The translations under genes were made by a program, and so were the position numbers. From Lawsonia intracellularis PHE/MN1-00 (GTDB lineage Bacteria > Desulfobacterota > Desulfovibrionia > Desulfovibrionales > Desulfovibrionaceae): a DNA stretch of 64,000 nucleotides. The DNA lies in the NCBI RefSeq assembly GCF_000055945.1, contig NC_008011.1:1338501-1402500 (forward strand). Direction: 5' to 3'. Below are positions 19,521 through 29,663 of this stretch, piece by piece. The notes under the pieces were generated by a model. It ran no database searches. It was not told the DNA's origin and was given only the letters and a program-made list of their open reading frames with translations. Positions within the stretch are counted from its first letter, which is position 1; the number at the start of each line of letters is the position of its first letter.

Positions 19521-20612
19521 ATGAAATACCGGATAGCAATTACTACTGGAGGTACAGGTGGGCATGTATATCCTGCACTTGCTGTAGCAGAGCAGTTTCA
19601 TGATAAAGCAGATCTATTTTTTATAGGATCTCAATATGGGCCAGAAGCAGAGATGGTAAAAACATTTAATATTCCTTTTTATGGGCTTCCTGTCAGAGGT
19701 GTGCTTGGAAGAAAGTGGAAAGCTTTCTCTGCATTATACAGTATGATAAAAGCTATAGTCAAAGCTAGAAAGATTCTTCAGAAATGTATGCCTGATATTG
19801 TCGTTGGTTTTGGTTCATATGCATCATTTGCTCCATTAGTTGCTGCTAAATTGAAACGTATTCCTACTGCTATTCATGAACAAAATGTTAGGCCAGGATT
19901 AGCTAACCGAATGTTAGCTCGATTAGCGGACAGAGTATTTTTATCTGTGCCAGATACGTTACATATTTTTACTAAAAAAAGTAAGGTTAGGTATACAGGA
20001 AATCCTATTCGTCAATCTATTGTTGATTTACATTATAAATTTGAAGATACAAAAAACTCCTCTACTAGACATTTACTTGTATTAGGTGGAAGCTTAGGTG
20101 CAATAGCTATTAATTCTATTGTCGTTGATGGATTAAGTCGATTGTTTTCAAATAGGATTGTTATTCGTCATCAAACAGGGGTGCATGATTGGGAAAGAGT
20201 GAAAGAAGGATATGCATTATATGGTAGAACAAATTCTCAGGTTACTCCTTTTATTGATGATATGGCTGAAGCATATCAGTGGTCAGATCTTGTTTTATGT
20301 CGAGCAGGGGCAACAACCATTGCTGAGTTGGCTGCAGTAGGGAAGCCATCTATATTGATTCCTTTTCCTTATGCTACTCATGATCATCAAACGTATAATG
20401 CTCAATTTCTTGTAAGAGTAGGTGCGGCAGTCCTTATTCCAGAAAAAAATGTAGTAGAGGTTGATGTGATTGAAAAAATTATAGCATTATTTAACGATAG
20501 AGTAACGTTAGTTAATATGGCTTTAGCTGCACATAAACATGGACGTATAGATGCAGCTACATGTGTAGCAAATGAAATTATTGATCTTTTATCAGCTAAT
20601 GCAATGAAATGA
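19521..20612 (+). CDS. murG: Lipid II synthase (UDP-GlcNAc transferase)
   Basis: Peripheral membrane GT-B glycosyltransferase that converts lipid I to lipid II. I place the start at the ATG at 19521 because the protein then begins [20 protein letters not shown], the family N-terminus; a TTG 15 bases upstream is in frame but is less likely. The second signature loop is [12 protein letters not shown], and the donor-binding segment is [24 protein letters not shown]. It ends in a four-base ATGA overlap with murC. Confidence 0.94.
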   Translation: MKYRIAITTGGTGGHVYPALAVAEQFHDKADLFFIGSQYGPEAEMVKTFNIPFYGLPVRGVLGRKWKAFSALYSMIKAIVKARKILQKCMPDIVVGFGSYASFAPLVAAKLKRIPTAIHEQNVRPGLANRMLARLADRVFLSVPDTLHIFTKKSKVRYTGNPIRQSIVDLHYKFEDTKNSSTRHLLVLGGSLGAIAINSIVVDGLSRLFSNRIVIRHQTGVHDWERVKEGYALYGRTNSQVTPFIDDMAEAYQWSDLVLCRAGATTIAELAAVGKPSILIPFPYATHDHQTYNAQFLVRVGAAVLIPEKNVVEVDVIEKIIALFNDRVTLVNMALAAHKHGRIDAATCVANEIIDLLSANAMK

Positions 20613-21970
20613 ATAGTAAAATAAAAAGTATTTATATGGTTGGAATTGGTGGTTCTGGTATGAGTGGAATAGCAGAGATTTTATTAAATCTTGGCTATGA
20701 AGTACATGGCTCAGATATTATGGAATCCCATATTATCCACAGGCTACGCAAACTAGGAGCTATTATTTCTATTGGGCACCAGGCAGAAAATTTAGGAGAT
20801 ATCAGCGTTGTTGTAAAATCTAGTGCTGTTACAGAAGATAATCCTGAAATACAGTTAGCACGCCAACATGGTATTCCTGTTATTCCACGAGCTGAAATGT
20901 TGACAGAGCTTATGCGGTTACGTAAGGGAGTGGCTATTGCAGGTACACATGGTAAAACAACAACAACTTCTCTTACTGCAACAGTTTTTGATACAGCAGG
21001 TTTTGATCCTACAGTTGTTATTGGTGGTGTACTTAATGCTTATGGTGCTAATGCAAGATTAGGACAAGGACAATATCTTATTGCTGAGGCCGATGAATCA
21101 GATGGTTCTTTTCTTTTATTGTTACCTATTATTAATGTAGTAACAAATATAGATCTTGATCATTTGGATTATTACAGAAGTTTTGAAGAAATTGAACATG
21201 CTTTTGTAACTTTTATGAATAATGTTCCTTTTTATGGCATGAATGTTGTTTGTGGAGATGATCCTGGTGTTCAACGTGTATTACCTAGAGTGAATCGTCA
21301 GGTTATAACCTATGGTTTTGAGTCATCTAATCATATTTGGGCTGAAATTATTGAATGTGGAATAATAAATAGGTTTAAAGTCATAGCCCATGGAGAGTGT
21401 CTTGGGGAAGTTATACTTACCCAACCGGGGAAACATAATATTCTTAATGCATTAGCTGCAATAGGTGTAGCATTAGAAGTAGGTATTTCACCCAAATGTT
21501 GTATTGAGGGACTTGCTAACTTTAAAGGGGTAGGAAGACGTTTTGAATATAAAGGGGAAAAGAATGGAATTACTGTTATTGATGATTATGGACATCATCC
21601 TATAGAGGTCGCAGCTACATTAGAAACAGCTCGAAAAGTTTTTCCTGATCGACGTATTGTTGTTGCTTTTCAACCACATCGTTTTTCTAGGACCCAAGCT
21701 TTATTTGGTGAGTTTTGCCAAGTTCTTTCTACTGTAGATAAGTTATTATTAACAGAAATTTATCCAGCTTTAGAGAAGCCTATTCCTGGAATAAATAGTC
21801 AAAATTTAGCACAAGGTATTCAACAAATTTCTAAAATAGATGTTACATATTATCCAGATATAGACGCTGTTTTCCATGCATTACCTCACGTGTTGTGTGC
21901 AGGAGATGTGCTGATTACTTTGGGAGCAGGAACAATAACGACGATTGGTCCAAAGTTTTTAACTTGTTAG
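20609..21970 (+). CDS. murC: UDP-MurNAc:L-alanine ligase
   Basis: Adds the first amino acid of the stem peptide. The N-terminal GxGGxGMSG loop ([15 protein letters not shown]) is followed by the ATP loop GTHGKTT at residues 112-118. The conserved [10 protein letters not shown] motif and [10 protein letters not shown] segment are present. It is 453 residues long. It starts inside the murG stop (ATGA), indicating coupling. A 31-base gap precedes murB. Confidence 0.95.
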   Translation: MNSKIKSIYMVGIGGSGMSGIAEILLNLGYEVHGSDIMESHIIHRLRKLGAIISIGHQAENLGDISVVVKSSAVTEDNPEIQLARQHGIPVIPRAEMLTELMRLRKGVAIAGTHGKTTTTSLTATVFDTAGFDPTVVIGGVLNAYGANARLGQGQYLIAEADESDGSFLLLLPIINVVTNIDLDHLDYYRSFEEIEHAFVTFMNNVPFYGMNVVCGDDPGVQRVLPRVNRQVITYGFESSNHIWAEIIECGIINRFKVIAHGECLGEVILTQPGKHNILNALAAIGVALEVGISPKCCIEGLANFKGVGRRFEYKGEKNGITVIDDYGHHPIEVAATLETARKVFPDRRIVVAFQPHRFSRTQALFGEFCQVLSTVDKLLLTEIYPALEKPIPGINSQNLAQGIQQISKIDVTYYPDIDAVFHALPHVLCAGDVLITLGAGTITTIGPKFLTC

Positions 21971-22001
21971 CTGTATGTATAATATACTAGGATGGTAGAA
22001 C

Positions 22002-22892
22002 ATGCTACAAATTACTACATCACCTGATTTATCAACACTCACTACATTGAGGCTTGGTGGGAATGCTATAGCATTAATTGATGTCTTTGAAAAAAAAGCG
22101 TTAGAGCAGTTACCCCATCAGATTTATAAGATAGGAGGTAAACCTCATATTCTTGGTGGTGGTAGTAATATTCTTGCTAGTGATGGGAGTCTGCCATTTG
22201 TTCTTATCCGTAGCAAAATTCTTCATGATCCAATAGTTACATATATAGATGAACAAGGAGTTGTTTTTGTAAAAGTTTGTGCAGCAATGGGGTTAGCACG
22301 TTTTTTAGCTTGGTGCTGTAAAGAAGGTTTATCTGGAATGGAGAACTTAGCAGGAATTCCTGGAACTATTGGAGGCGCTGTTGCTGGTAATGCAGGTTCT
22401 TATGGGCTTTCTATTGGAGAATGTATTTATGAGTTAGAGATTTTTTCTTTCAATAATGGTATGAAAATATTGAAAAATGATGAAATACAATATGCATATA
22501 GAAAGTTTTCTATTGATGAAGAACCAGGGGAATTTATTATTATAACTGCCACTGTTAAGTTAAAGTATAAGCAAAAACAGCAGATTATTGAGGTAATTAG
22601 AGAAAATGTTGCAAAAAAAACATCTGTTCAACCTGTACAAGCAAGAAGTGCAGGGTGTATTTTTAAAAATCCTAATGATGGATTATCAGCAGGAAAATTA
22701 CTAGAGCAAGTAGGATTTAAAGGAAAAGGGAAAGATGGAATTGGTTTTTCATCTATTCATGCAAATTTTTTAATTAATGAAGGGAGTAAAAACAGTAAAA
22801 TAGCATTTGAACTTGTTCAAGATGCTAAGCAAGAAGTTCAAAAATCTTTTAACATCATACTTCAAACAGAAGTAAAGGTATGGTCATGTTAA
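22002..22892 (+). CDS. murB: UDP-N-acetylenolpyruvoylglucosamine reductase
   Basis: FAD enzyme that reduces UDP-GlcNAc-enolpyruvate to UDP-MurNAc. The FAD-binding motifs LGGGSNILASDG and GIPGTIGGAVAGNAGSYG are clear. The shorter 296-residue form fits the type II group. In the proton-donor loop the sequence reads RSAGCIFKNP, so Cys219 sits where many MurB enzymes have Ser; Cys at this position is not unique to this organism as far as I recall. It overlaps ftsQ by 13 bases. Confidence 0.94.
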   Translation: MLQITTSPDLSTLTTLRLGGNAIALIDVFEKKALEQLPHQIYKIGGKPHILGGGSNILASDGSLPFVLIRSKILHDPIVTYIDEQGVVFVKVCAAMGLARFLAWCCKEGLSGMENLAGIPGTIGGAVAGNAGSYGLSIGECIYELEIFSFNNGMKILKNDEIQYAYRKFSIDEEPGEFIIITATVKLKYKQKQQIIEVIRENVAKKTSVQPVQARSAGCIFKNPNDGLSAGKLLEQVGFKGKGKDGIGFSSIHANFLINEGSKNSKIAFELVQDAKQEVQKSFNIILQTEVKVWSC

Positions 22893-23713
22893 AAGATAAG
22901 AGAAGATACAAAGCTAACAATTATAATAGTAGGATAGCTTCTTATCCCTCCCTACATATTAGTAATGAGAATATTAGATTTGGATCTATTGTTACATGGA
23001 GTTGCTGGTGTTTTATTGGAATTATCGCTTTAATATTATTTTATTTTAGTGGATTACATCTTTATCGCTTGATAACAACAAGTAATTTTTTCTGTATAGA
23101 ACGAATTAATATATATGGAGCTTCTTTTTTCCATAGGAGTGACATACTTAAGTATACAAATCTTCAAACTGGTATAAATAGTTTTTCTGTCAACATTGGG
23201 AAGATAGAAAAAATATTAAGTAGTAACCCATGGGTAGAAAAAGTATCTGTAAAAAGAAGGTTACCCGGAATTTTTGATATTTTTATTAAAGAATATGAAC
23301 CTAGCTTTTGGATCCTTAAAGATGATATTATTTATTATGCAGATAGTGTTGGAAGAATAATAACGCCATTAGATACAGATAACTTTAAATCTTTGCCAAC
23401 ACTTGAGGTTATGGAAGGTGGGGAAAAATTTTTGCCAATACTTAAAGATTTAATTGTTTTTTTGGAATCTTCAAATTCAATAATAGATGTAGGTACAATT
23501 TCATCAGTACGTTTAAGTTCAGCTAGTGGCATTGAAATACTCCTTGAAAATTATGATATTGTGTTAAGTTTTGAACCTCAGGCATGGAAAGAGAATTTAC
23601 AAAAGTTGTGTTTAGTTTTGTCGGACTTAGCTTGTAGAGGGGAATTAAAACAAACCAGATCTGTAACAGCAGTAGCAACAGGTGTTTGGGTTTCTCAAGA
23701 AAAAAATTTTTAA
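22880..23713 (+). CDS. ftsQ: FtsQ-type cell division protein (POTRA domain)
   Basis: Bitopic membrane protein of the FtsQ/DivIB family that links FtsL/B with the divisome. A basic N-terminal tail is followed by one transmembrane helix (about residues 36-58, VTWSCWCFIGIIALILFYFS). A periplasmic POTRA domain follows (FCIERINIYGASFFHRSDI, then NPWVEKVSVKRRLPGIFDIFI). It is 277 residues. The start could be ATG 22880 or ATG 22886. Position between murB and ftsA supports the call. Confidence 0.88.
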   Translation: MVMLKDKRRYKANNYNSRIASYPSLHISNENIRFGSIVTWSCWCFIGIIALILFYFSGLHLYRLITTSNFFCIERINIYGASFFHRSDILKYTNLQTGINSFSVNIGKIEKILSSNPWVEKVSVKRRLPGIFDIFIKEYEPSFWILKDDIIYYADSVGRIITPLDTDNFKSLPTLEVMEGGEKFLPILKDLIVFLESSNSIIDVGTISSVRLSSASGIEILLENYDIVLSFEPQAWKENLQKLCLVLSDLACRGELKQTRSVTAVATGVWVSQEKNF

Positions 23714-23783
23714 CTGTATAGAGTATTAAAGTTTATCTAGACTTTTCTAAGAAAATATGATGTAGCAATAAAGTTATATGGGT

Positions 23784-23820
23784 TTGTATGAATCATAACA
23801 AATAATACTACTTGTATAAT
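23784..23820 (+). promoter_or_regulatory. Possible promoter upstream of ftsA
   Basis: A perfect TATAAT -10 hexamer is at 23815-23820 in the 193-base gap between ftsQ and ftsA. No convincing -35 lies 16-18 bases upstream; a TTGTAT at 23784 is too far away. The gap is the largest in the dcw cluster and suggests extra transcription of ftsA-ftsZ. This is tentative. Confidence 0.35.
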
Positions 23821-23906
23821 ATTATTTAAAAAAAAATACTCAATAGTTTTTGTTGTTATAAGTCGATCATTATTAACTTTGGTTTAATTTATTTAAGGAA
23901 GTAGAC

Positions 23907-25139
23907 ATGCCTCAGTCCGAATTAATTGTTGGTCTTGATATAGGTACAACAAAGATTTGTGCTGTCGTTGGTGAACTGTCTGGGGACGGGAGTGTCGATG
24001 TTATTGGTATAGGTACAAGCCCTTCTAATGGTCTTCGTAAAGGTGTAGTCGTTAATATAGAACAGACAGTCCAGTCCATTAAAAAGGCTCTTGAAGAAGC
24101 TGAGTTGATGGCTGGTTGTGAAATTCGCTCAGTATATGCTGGAATTGCTGGAAGCCACATTAAAGGTTTTAACAGTCATGGTGTTATTGCAGTTAAAGGT
24201 GGAGAAGTATCTCAAAGAGATATTGATCGTGCTCTTGATGCAGCAAAAGCTGTAGCAATCCCTTTAGATCGAGAAGTAATTCATACCTTACCACAAGAAT
24301 ATATTATTGATGATCAGAGAGGTATTATAGACCCATTAGGTATGGCTGGTGTGCGTCTTGAAGTAAAAGTTCATATTGTTACTGGTGCTGTAACTTCTGC
24401 TCAAAATATTGTACGCTCTTGTCATAAAAGTGGTTTAGATGTTTCTGATATTGTTCTTGAGCCATTAGCATCTTCTAAGTCTGTTTTAACAGAAGAAGAG
24501 CGAGAAATAGGCGTAGCACTTATTGATCTTGGTGGTGGTACAAGTGACATTGCCATTTTTGCAAATGATTCAACAAAATATACAGGGGTGCTTCCACTTG
24601 GTGGCCAAAATCTTACAAATGATATAGCGTTTGGATTAAGAACACCAGTAGCTGCTGCAGAAAAAATTAAAATAAAATATGGATGTGTTCTTGCTGATAT
24701 TATTCAATCTGATGAATATATCGAAGTCCCTAGTGTAGGCGGGCGTGAGCCCCGAAGATTATCACGTCAAGTATTAGCTGAAATTTGTGAGCCTAGAATG
24801 GAAGAGATTCTTACACTTATTGATCAAGAGATAGTGCGTTCTGGCTTTAAAAATATGATAGGAGCAGGCGTAGTTCTTACAGGTGGAACAGCCCTTATTC
24901 AAGGCTGTCAAGAGTTAGGAGAACAAATTTTTAACTTGCCAACTCGTATAGGATATCCAAGAAATGTTGGTGGGCTGAAAGATATGGTAAATAGCCCTAA
25001 ATTTGCTACTGCTATGGGATTACTTCATTTTGGTGCAGAAAAAGAAGGGATGGAGCAAAGATTTCGTATTCGTACTGAGCACACAATATTTAACTCAATA
25101 TTATCACGTATGCGAAAGTGGTTTGCTGAAATTTCGTAA
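23907..25139 (+). CDS. ftsA: Cell division protein FtsA
   Basis: Actin-like ATPase that anchors FtsZ to the membrane. The N-terminal phosphate-1 loop reads VGLDIGTTKICAVVGE, and phosphate-2 reads ALIDLGGGTSDIAIF. An adenosine motif GAGVVLTGGTALIQG is present. The C-terminal amphipathic helix expected for membrane attachment can be recognised in SRMRKWFAEIS. It is 410 residues. It lies 51 bases before ftsZ. Confidence 0.95.
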   Translation: MPQSELIVGLDIGTTKICAVVGELSGDGSVDVIGIGTSPSNGLRKGVVVNIEQTVQSIKKALEEAELMAGCEIRSVYAGIAGSHIKGFNSHGVIAVKGGEVSQRDIDRALDAAKAVAIPLDREVIHTLPQEYIIDDQRGIIDPLGMAGVRLEVKVHIVTGAVTSAQNIVRSCHKSGLDVSDIVLEPLASSKSVLTEEEREIGVALIDLGGGTSDIAIFANDSTKYTGVLPLGGQNLTNDIAFGLRTPVAAAEKIKIKYGCVLADIIQSDEYIEVPSVGGREPRRLSRQVLAEICEPRMEEILTLIDQEIVRSGFKNMIGAGVVLTGGTALIQGCQELGEQIFNLPTRIGYPRNVGGLKDMVNSPKFATAMGLLHFGAEKEGMEQRFRIRTEHTIFNSILSRMRKWFAEIS

Positions 25140-25190
25140 AATAGTAACTATCTTTTAACAACTATCCCCTGTTAAAAGTGGAGGGATATA

Positions 25191-26573
25191 ATGGAAATGC
25201 TTTTTGATACAATGGTTCCTCAAGCTAAAATAAAAGTTATTGGTGTTGGGGGTGGCGGAGGTAATGCTGTACAGAATATGATAGAATCCTCTTTAAGGGG
25301 TGTTACTTTTATTTGTGCAAATACAGATGCTCAAGCACTTGCTCGTTCAAAAGCAGATATCAAACTTCAAATAGGAGAGAAGCTTACTAAAGGCCTTGGT
25401 GCTGGTGCTGAGCCTGCAGTAGGACGAGATGCAGCACTTGAAAGTATTGGCGTCATTAAGGAAGCTATTGGTGAGTCCGATATGGTTTTTGTAACAGCAG
25501 GAATGGGAGGTGGAACTGGTACAGGTGCAGCTCCTATTGTGGCTCAAGCTGCTAAAGAAATGGGAGCACTTACTGTTGGTGTTGTTACTAAACCTTTTGT
25601 TTTTGAGGGGCACAAACGTTCCCGTTCAGCAGACTATGGTATAAGCCAGTTACGTGAGTATGTTGATAGTCTTATTACAATCCCTAATGATCGTCTGCTT
25701 ACAATTGCTCCTAAAAATGCTAAGCTTACAGATATGCTTAAATGTGCTGATGATGTTTTATATAGTGCAGTACGTGGGATATCAGATTTGATCACAGTCC
25801 CAGGTATAATTAATGTAGACTTTGCTGATGTTCGTACAATAATGAGTGTCTCTGGTCTTGCTATGATGGGAACAGGTTTTGCTTCAGGAGAAGGAAGAGC
25901 TATAGAGGCAGCCCGTCGAGCTATTACAAGTCCTCTTCTAGAAGATGTCTCTATTACAGGTGCTAAAGCAATTCTCATTAATATTACTGCCACAACTGAA
26001 CTTGGAATTGATGAATATAGCGATGCAGCTAATTACATCCATGAGGCAGCACAGGGATCTGGAGATACTAATATCATTATAGGTACAGCTTTTGATGAAG
26101 AGGCTGGTGATGAAATTCGTATTACAGTTATAGCAACAGGAATTGAATCTCAGGTTGGTGTGAAAATGCAAGGTTCAACATCTTCAAAGGCAGCTATGCC
26201 ATCTTTTAGAAAGTCTAGCCATATTACAAACACAACATCATTTAAACCTGAAGCAATAAAACATAATTTGGCATCTGAAAAACCACGGTATAGAACTCCA
26301 AGGTTATTAACAAATCCTATAGAGATGGACTATAAAACTCAAGGAGATCATAGTGAAATTTTTACAGAAGATACAGGGGTAAATTATAGTATTCCAACGT
26401 ATCTCAGAGCATTACTTGGAAAACAGGGAGCCCAGTCTTCAAAAGAGGAATATGATAGAACTCACCATGGTGACAACAATAAGAAGGATACTCATAACCC
26501 AGGGCATGAGAATTTTGTTTTTGATGGTAATGAGCAAGATATTCCGATTTTTATTCAGAAACAAGCTAATTAA
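25191..26573 (+). CDS. ftsZ: Cell division protein FtsZ
   Basis: Tubulin-like GTPase that forms the Z ring. The tubulin signature GGGTGTG is at residues 106-112, with the N-terminal [13 protein letters not shown] loop upstream. A variable linker of roughly 120 residues follows the GTPase core. The extreme C-terminus reads [12 protein letters not shown], matching the conserved peptide that binds FtsA. The length is 460 residues, long because of the linker. A strong ribosome site (GTGGAGGG) precedes the ATG. A terminator follows 25 bases after the stop. Confidence 0.97.
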   Translation: MEMLFDTMVPQAKIKVIGVGGGGGNAVQNMIESSLRGVTFICANTDAQALARSKADIKLQIGEKLTKGLGAGAEPAVGRDAALESIGVIKEAIGESDMVFVTAGMGGGTGTGAAPIVAQAAKEMGALTVGVVTKPFVFEGHKRSRSADYGISQLREYVDSLITIPNDRLLTIAPKNAKLTDMLKCADDVLYSAVRGISDLITVPGIINVDFADVRTIMSVSGLAMMGTGFASGEGRAIEAARRAITSPLLEDVSITGAKAILINITATTELGIDEYSDAANYIHEAAQGSGDTNIIIGTAFDEEAGDEIRITVIATGIESQVGVKMQGSTSSKAAMPSFRKSSHITNTTSFKPEAIKHNLASEKPRYRTPRLLTNPIEMDYKTQGDHSEIFTEDTGVNYSIPTYLRALLGKQGAQSSKEEYDRTHHGDNNKKDTHNPGHENFVFDGNEQDIPIFIQKQAN

Positions 26574-26597
26574 AAATTTTAGTATAGCATAATAAAT

Positions 26598-26627
26598 AAA
26601 AAACCCCATTAATTGGGGTTTTTATTT
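26598..26627 (+). terminator. Rho-independent terminator after ftsZ
   Basis: The stem AAAAACCCC pairs with GGGGTTTTT around an ATTAATT loop and continues into a T-rich tail. The sequence is flanked by A and T runs on both sides, so it could work in both directions. It closes the dcw cluster. Confidence 0.88.
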
Positions 26628-26681
26628 CTAATCTTATTAATAGTTTCACAGCTACCTTCATTGTAGTGGATGAAAAGAGAT

Positions 26682-27161
26682 ATGTATCTTGAGATAGAGC
26701 GAAAATTTTTAGTGATAGGTGATGACTGGAAGTGCAATAATTCTGCAGTATTATTTAAACAGGGTTATATACAGACCTCTCCATGTGTTGTGCGTGTACG
26801 TATAGAAGGGGTAAAAAGCTATTTAACTATTAAAAAACAGATAGAAGGGATTAGCCGATGCGAATTTGAATATCCTATCCCTATGGATGACGCACTCTAT
26901 TTACTTAACAATCTTTGTAAAAAGCCATTCATTTCTAAGCATAGATATACTGTTTTTTATGAAGGTATTCAATGGGTTATAGATGAATTTTTAGATGAAA
27001 ATAAAGGACTTATTATTGCTGAAGTAGAGCTTAAAATAAAGGATCAATCTATTATACTACCTTCATGGGTTGGACAAGAAGTAAGTAATGATCCCCGATA
27101 TTATAATAGTAATTTAGTACAATTTCCATTCTCTCAGTGGAGCTTATCAGAAAAGAGTTAA
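26682..27161 (+). CDS. CYTH domain protein, probable triphosphatase
   Basis: CYTH proteins (class IV adenylate cyclase/thiamine triphosphatase fold) form an eight-stranded tunnel that binds triphosphates with metal. The signature ExExK is present as EIERKFL at the N-terminus, and later strand motifs RVRIEG, YLTIK and AEVELK are visible. I prefer ATG 26682 because homologs start just before EIERKF; ATG 26670 is also in frame. The length is about 159 residues. The gene runs into a four-base overlap with the convergent comF stop. The substrate is not known; inorganic triphosphatase activity is common. Confidence 0.78.
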   Translation: MYLEIERKFLVIGDDWKCNNSAVLFKQGYIQTSPCVVRVRIEGVKSYLTIKKQIEGISRCEFEYPIPMDDALYLLNNLCKKPFISKHRYTVFYEGIQWVIDEFLDENKGLIIAEVELKIKDQSIILPSWVGQEVSNDPRYYNSNLVQFPFSQWSLSEKS

Positions 27162-27940
27162 ACTTTTTTAAGGGATAAAGAAGGTGTTCTTGCAATTATA
27201 CAAACATCAATAGCTTGAGTATGCTGTTTTAATAAAGCTTTTGTAGCTTGTTGTAGAGTTGTTCCTGTAGTCATTATATCATCAATAAGTAGAATACGTA
27301 ATCCTTTTACACCTGGATCTGCTTGGAATGCGTTTTTAATGTTAAGAAGACGTTGTGTCTGTGATAACCCTGTTTGATGGGATGTAGGTATAACACGACT
27401 TAAGAGGTCATGCCTAAGTGGCCTTTTTAAAGCATAAGAAACAGGCCTAGCTAACTCTTGGCATTGATTAAAACCTCTTTTGTGTAATCGAGAAGGATGT
27501 AATGGCATAGGAATAATAGCATCTGGAGTAGGAAGTTTTAAGCAACATTCAGCAAGTAGTATCCCTAATAGTTGAGTGATACTTGGATTCCCTTTAAATT
27601 TAGATTGGATAAGAAGTTTTTTATACTCGCCTTCATAGGCATTTAAAAAATAGAAATGTTCCCAGCTTGGTGGATTTTTAAGACAATTATTACAAGGAGT
27701 AATAGGTGACTGTTTATCTTTATTAAGTTCTCCACATGATGGGCAATAACCTTTTGTGCGTGGTTGTAATAGATATCTGCACTGTAAACAAAGTTTTTTC
27801 TTTTTATTTAAACTGTTATTTATTTTTGGTTGTTGTATTTTAATAGAATGATTAGTTTGCACAAATGGTATATGACATAAGGTACATCGCTTTTCATACC
27901 TTATTGTATTTATAATTGAATATAGAAACTTAAACTTCAT
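27158..27940 (-). CDS. ComF family phosphoribosyltransferase-like protein
   Basis: ComFC-type protein associated with DNA uptake or processing in competent bacteria and widespread in others. Four CxxC pairs in the first 85 residues (CTLC, CLQC, CPSC, CNNC) make probable zinc sites. The C-terminal half is a type I phosphoribosyltransferase fold with the PRPP motif ILLIDDIMTTGTT. The segment MPLHPSRLHKRGFNQCQELA is characteristic of ComF. It is 260 residues. It begins five bases after the flavoprotein stop on the minus strand, suggesting an operon. No other competence gene is in the window. Confidence 0.85.
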   Translation of the reverse strand: MKFKFLYSIINTIRYEKRCTLCHIPFVQTNHSIKIQQPKINNSLNKKKKLCLQCRYLLQPRTKGYCPSCGELNKDKQSPITPCNNCLKNPPSWEHFYFLNAYEGEYKKLLIQSKFKGNPSITQLLGILLAECCLKLPTPDAIIPMPLHPSRLHKRGFNQCQELARPVSYALKRPLRHDLLSRVIPTSHQTGLSQTQRLLNIKNAFQADPGVKGLRILLIDDIMTTGTTLQQATKALLKQHTQAIDVCIIARTPSLSLKKV

Positions 27941-27945
27941 TTTTC

Positions 27946-28542
27946 TTAACTTAATTTAGATTGAATTATTTTGGCAAATGAAGACACTTGAGCTTGAGCT
28001 TCATTAGAGTGTGAAAAATCATGAGGTCCATCAAGATCACGTAGAAGCAGTGTATCACAAAGAGAAAAACCTATACATTGGAAAAAGCATTTTAAGATTA
28101 ATAAAGTTGCCTCAAATACACGCTCGCCTTTATTTCTTGCTGCAATAAGAGTAACAAAAGCTGGTTTTAAAAAAGGATTATTAGGAATTGGTTCATATAA
28201 GGTATAATTTGAGTTATTCCAATACTTTTGAGACCTATCAATAAAGCTTTTGAGTTGTGCAGGTGGGCCATAGAAAAAAATTGGTGAAGCAATAATAAGT
28301 GTACTTGCAGCACGGATTTTATCAAATAGCCAACCTACTTCATCATTTGCTTCAAGAAAACATTGATCTGGATGTGTTATACAGAATCCACAAGAGATGC
28401 AAGGTCTAATAGATAAAGAACGTAATGGGATGATTTCTATAGGAAGTAGGACATCATTTAATTCTTTAAAAAGAGCTGCTCCTATTGAGTCTGTATTTCC
28501 ATTTGCTCTAGGACTACATGTAAGTAGGATAATATTAGACAT
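27946..28542 (-). CDS. NADPH-dependent FMN reductase-type iron-sulfur flavoprotein
   Basis: Flavodoxin-like fold protein of the NADPH-dependent FMN reductase/iron-sulfur flavoprotein family. The FMN phosphate loop is seen at the N-terminus (LLTCSPRANGNTDSIGAAL). A cysteine motif, CISCGFCITHPDQC near residue 48, has the compact spacing used for an iron-sulfur cluster or redox Cys. The segment IIASPIFFYGPPAQLKSFIDR is typical. It is 198 residues. It is flanked by comF downstream and argF upstream on the same strand. The physiological electron acceptor is unknown. Confidence 0.83.
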   Translation of the reverse strand: MSNIILLTCSPRANGNTDSIGAALFKELNDVLLPIEIIPLRSLSIRPCISCGFCITHPDQCFLEANDEVGWLFDKIRAASTLIIASPIFFYGPPAQLKSFIDRSQKYWNNSNYTLYEPIPNNPFLKPAFVTLIAARNKGERVFEATLLILKCFFQCIGFSLCDTLLLRDLDGPHDFSHSNEAQAQVSSFAKIIQSKLS

Positions 28543-28617
28543 GCTCTTTCTCTACGGTTATCTGTTAATCATAATTTTTTATTTATGATATATGGTTTTT
28601 ATTGATTTATTTGTAGC

Positions 28618-29520
28618 TTATTGAAAGATCCATTCTAATAGTGCTTTTTGCATATGAAGCCTATTTTCTGCTTGATCCCACACAAGAGACTTTTCGCTTT
28701 CTATGACTTGATCAGAAACTTCTTCTCCTCTATGTGCTGGAAGACAGTGAAGAAATTTTACGCTTGGCGTTGCTTGGTTCATTAGTGTGTTATCTACACA
28801 GAAATCTTTAAAGTCTTCTATACGTTTTTTACATTCTTTTTCTTGCCCCATAGATGTCCATACATCTGTGTAAATATAATGAGCATCTTTTACAGCTAGC
28901 AGTGGATTATTTGTAATTGATATTTTTGCATTATTTTTTTGAGCAAAATCAATAAGTTCTTTGTTTGGTTCATATCCTTTAGGTGTAGCTATTGTAAGTT
29001 TAAAGGGAAAGTACATAGATGCTTCTATCCATGAGTTGAGTACATTATTACCATCACCAACCCATGTTATATTGATATTTGCAATATCTGAAGTTTGCTC
29101 GTATATAGTAAGAAGATCTGCCATTACTTGGCATGGATGACCATGATCAGTAAGTGCATTAATAATAGGAATAGAGCCTAGTTGTATTAGCTCATAAAGT
29201 CTTTTTTGTTCAAAGGTTCTTATAATTATACAGTCTACATACCTAGAAAGTACACGGATAGTATCTTTTAAAGGTTCTTCTCGTCCAATTTGGGTTTCAT
29301 TAGGTGTTAGAAAAATAGTAGTACCTCCAAGTTGGCGTACAGCAACTTCAAAAGAAACACGAGTCCTTGTAGATGCTTTTTCAAAAAGGAGGGCAGCTAC
29401 TTTCCCCTGCATACATTGATATGGATTAGTTTTGTGATCTTTCATTTCTTTTGCACGTAGAAGAAGTTCCCATGCTTTTGACTGTCCAAGATCAGCTATT
29501 GTTATAAAGTGATTTATCAT
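28618..29520 (-). CDS. argF: Ornithine carbamoyltransferase
   Basis: Catalyses carbamoyl phosphate plus ornithine to citrulline in arginine synthesis. The carbamoyl-phosphate motif STRTR is at residues 50-54 in FEKASTRTRVSFE. HPCQ (TDHGHPCQVMADL) and the ornithine loop HCLPAHRGEEV are present; the latter separates it from aspartate carbamoyltransferase. It is 300 residues, normal. No other arginine genes are nearby. Confidence 0.93.
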   Translation of the reverse strand: MINHFITIADLGQSKAWELLLRAKEMKDHKTNPYQCMQGKVAALLFEKASTRTRVSFEVAVRQLGGTTIFLTPNETQIGREEPLKDTIRVLSRYVDCIIIRTFEQKRLYELIQLGSIPIINALTDHGHPCQVMADLLTIYEQTSDIANINITWVGDGNNVLNSWIEASMYFPFKLTIATPKGYEPNKELIDFAQKNNAKISITNNPLLAVKDAHYIYTDVWTSMGQEKECKKRIEDFKDFCVDNTLMNQATPSVKFLHCLPAHRGEEVSDQVIESEKSLVWDQAENRLHMQKALLEWIFQ

Positions 29521-29663
29521 ATGTAGCTTGTTGATATAGGTAAATTAAATAAGAAGAAATGTAATCAACCTCTTTAATAATTAATAAATAACGTTAAGAT
29601 AGAGCTCTAAGTGAAAGTATTATATTTTTTATAATCTTTTTTTAAAGTTAACGTTAGTATTAA

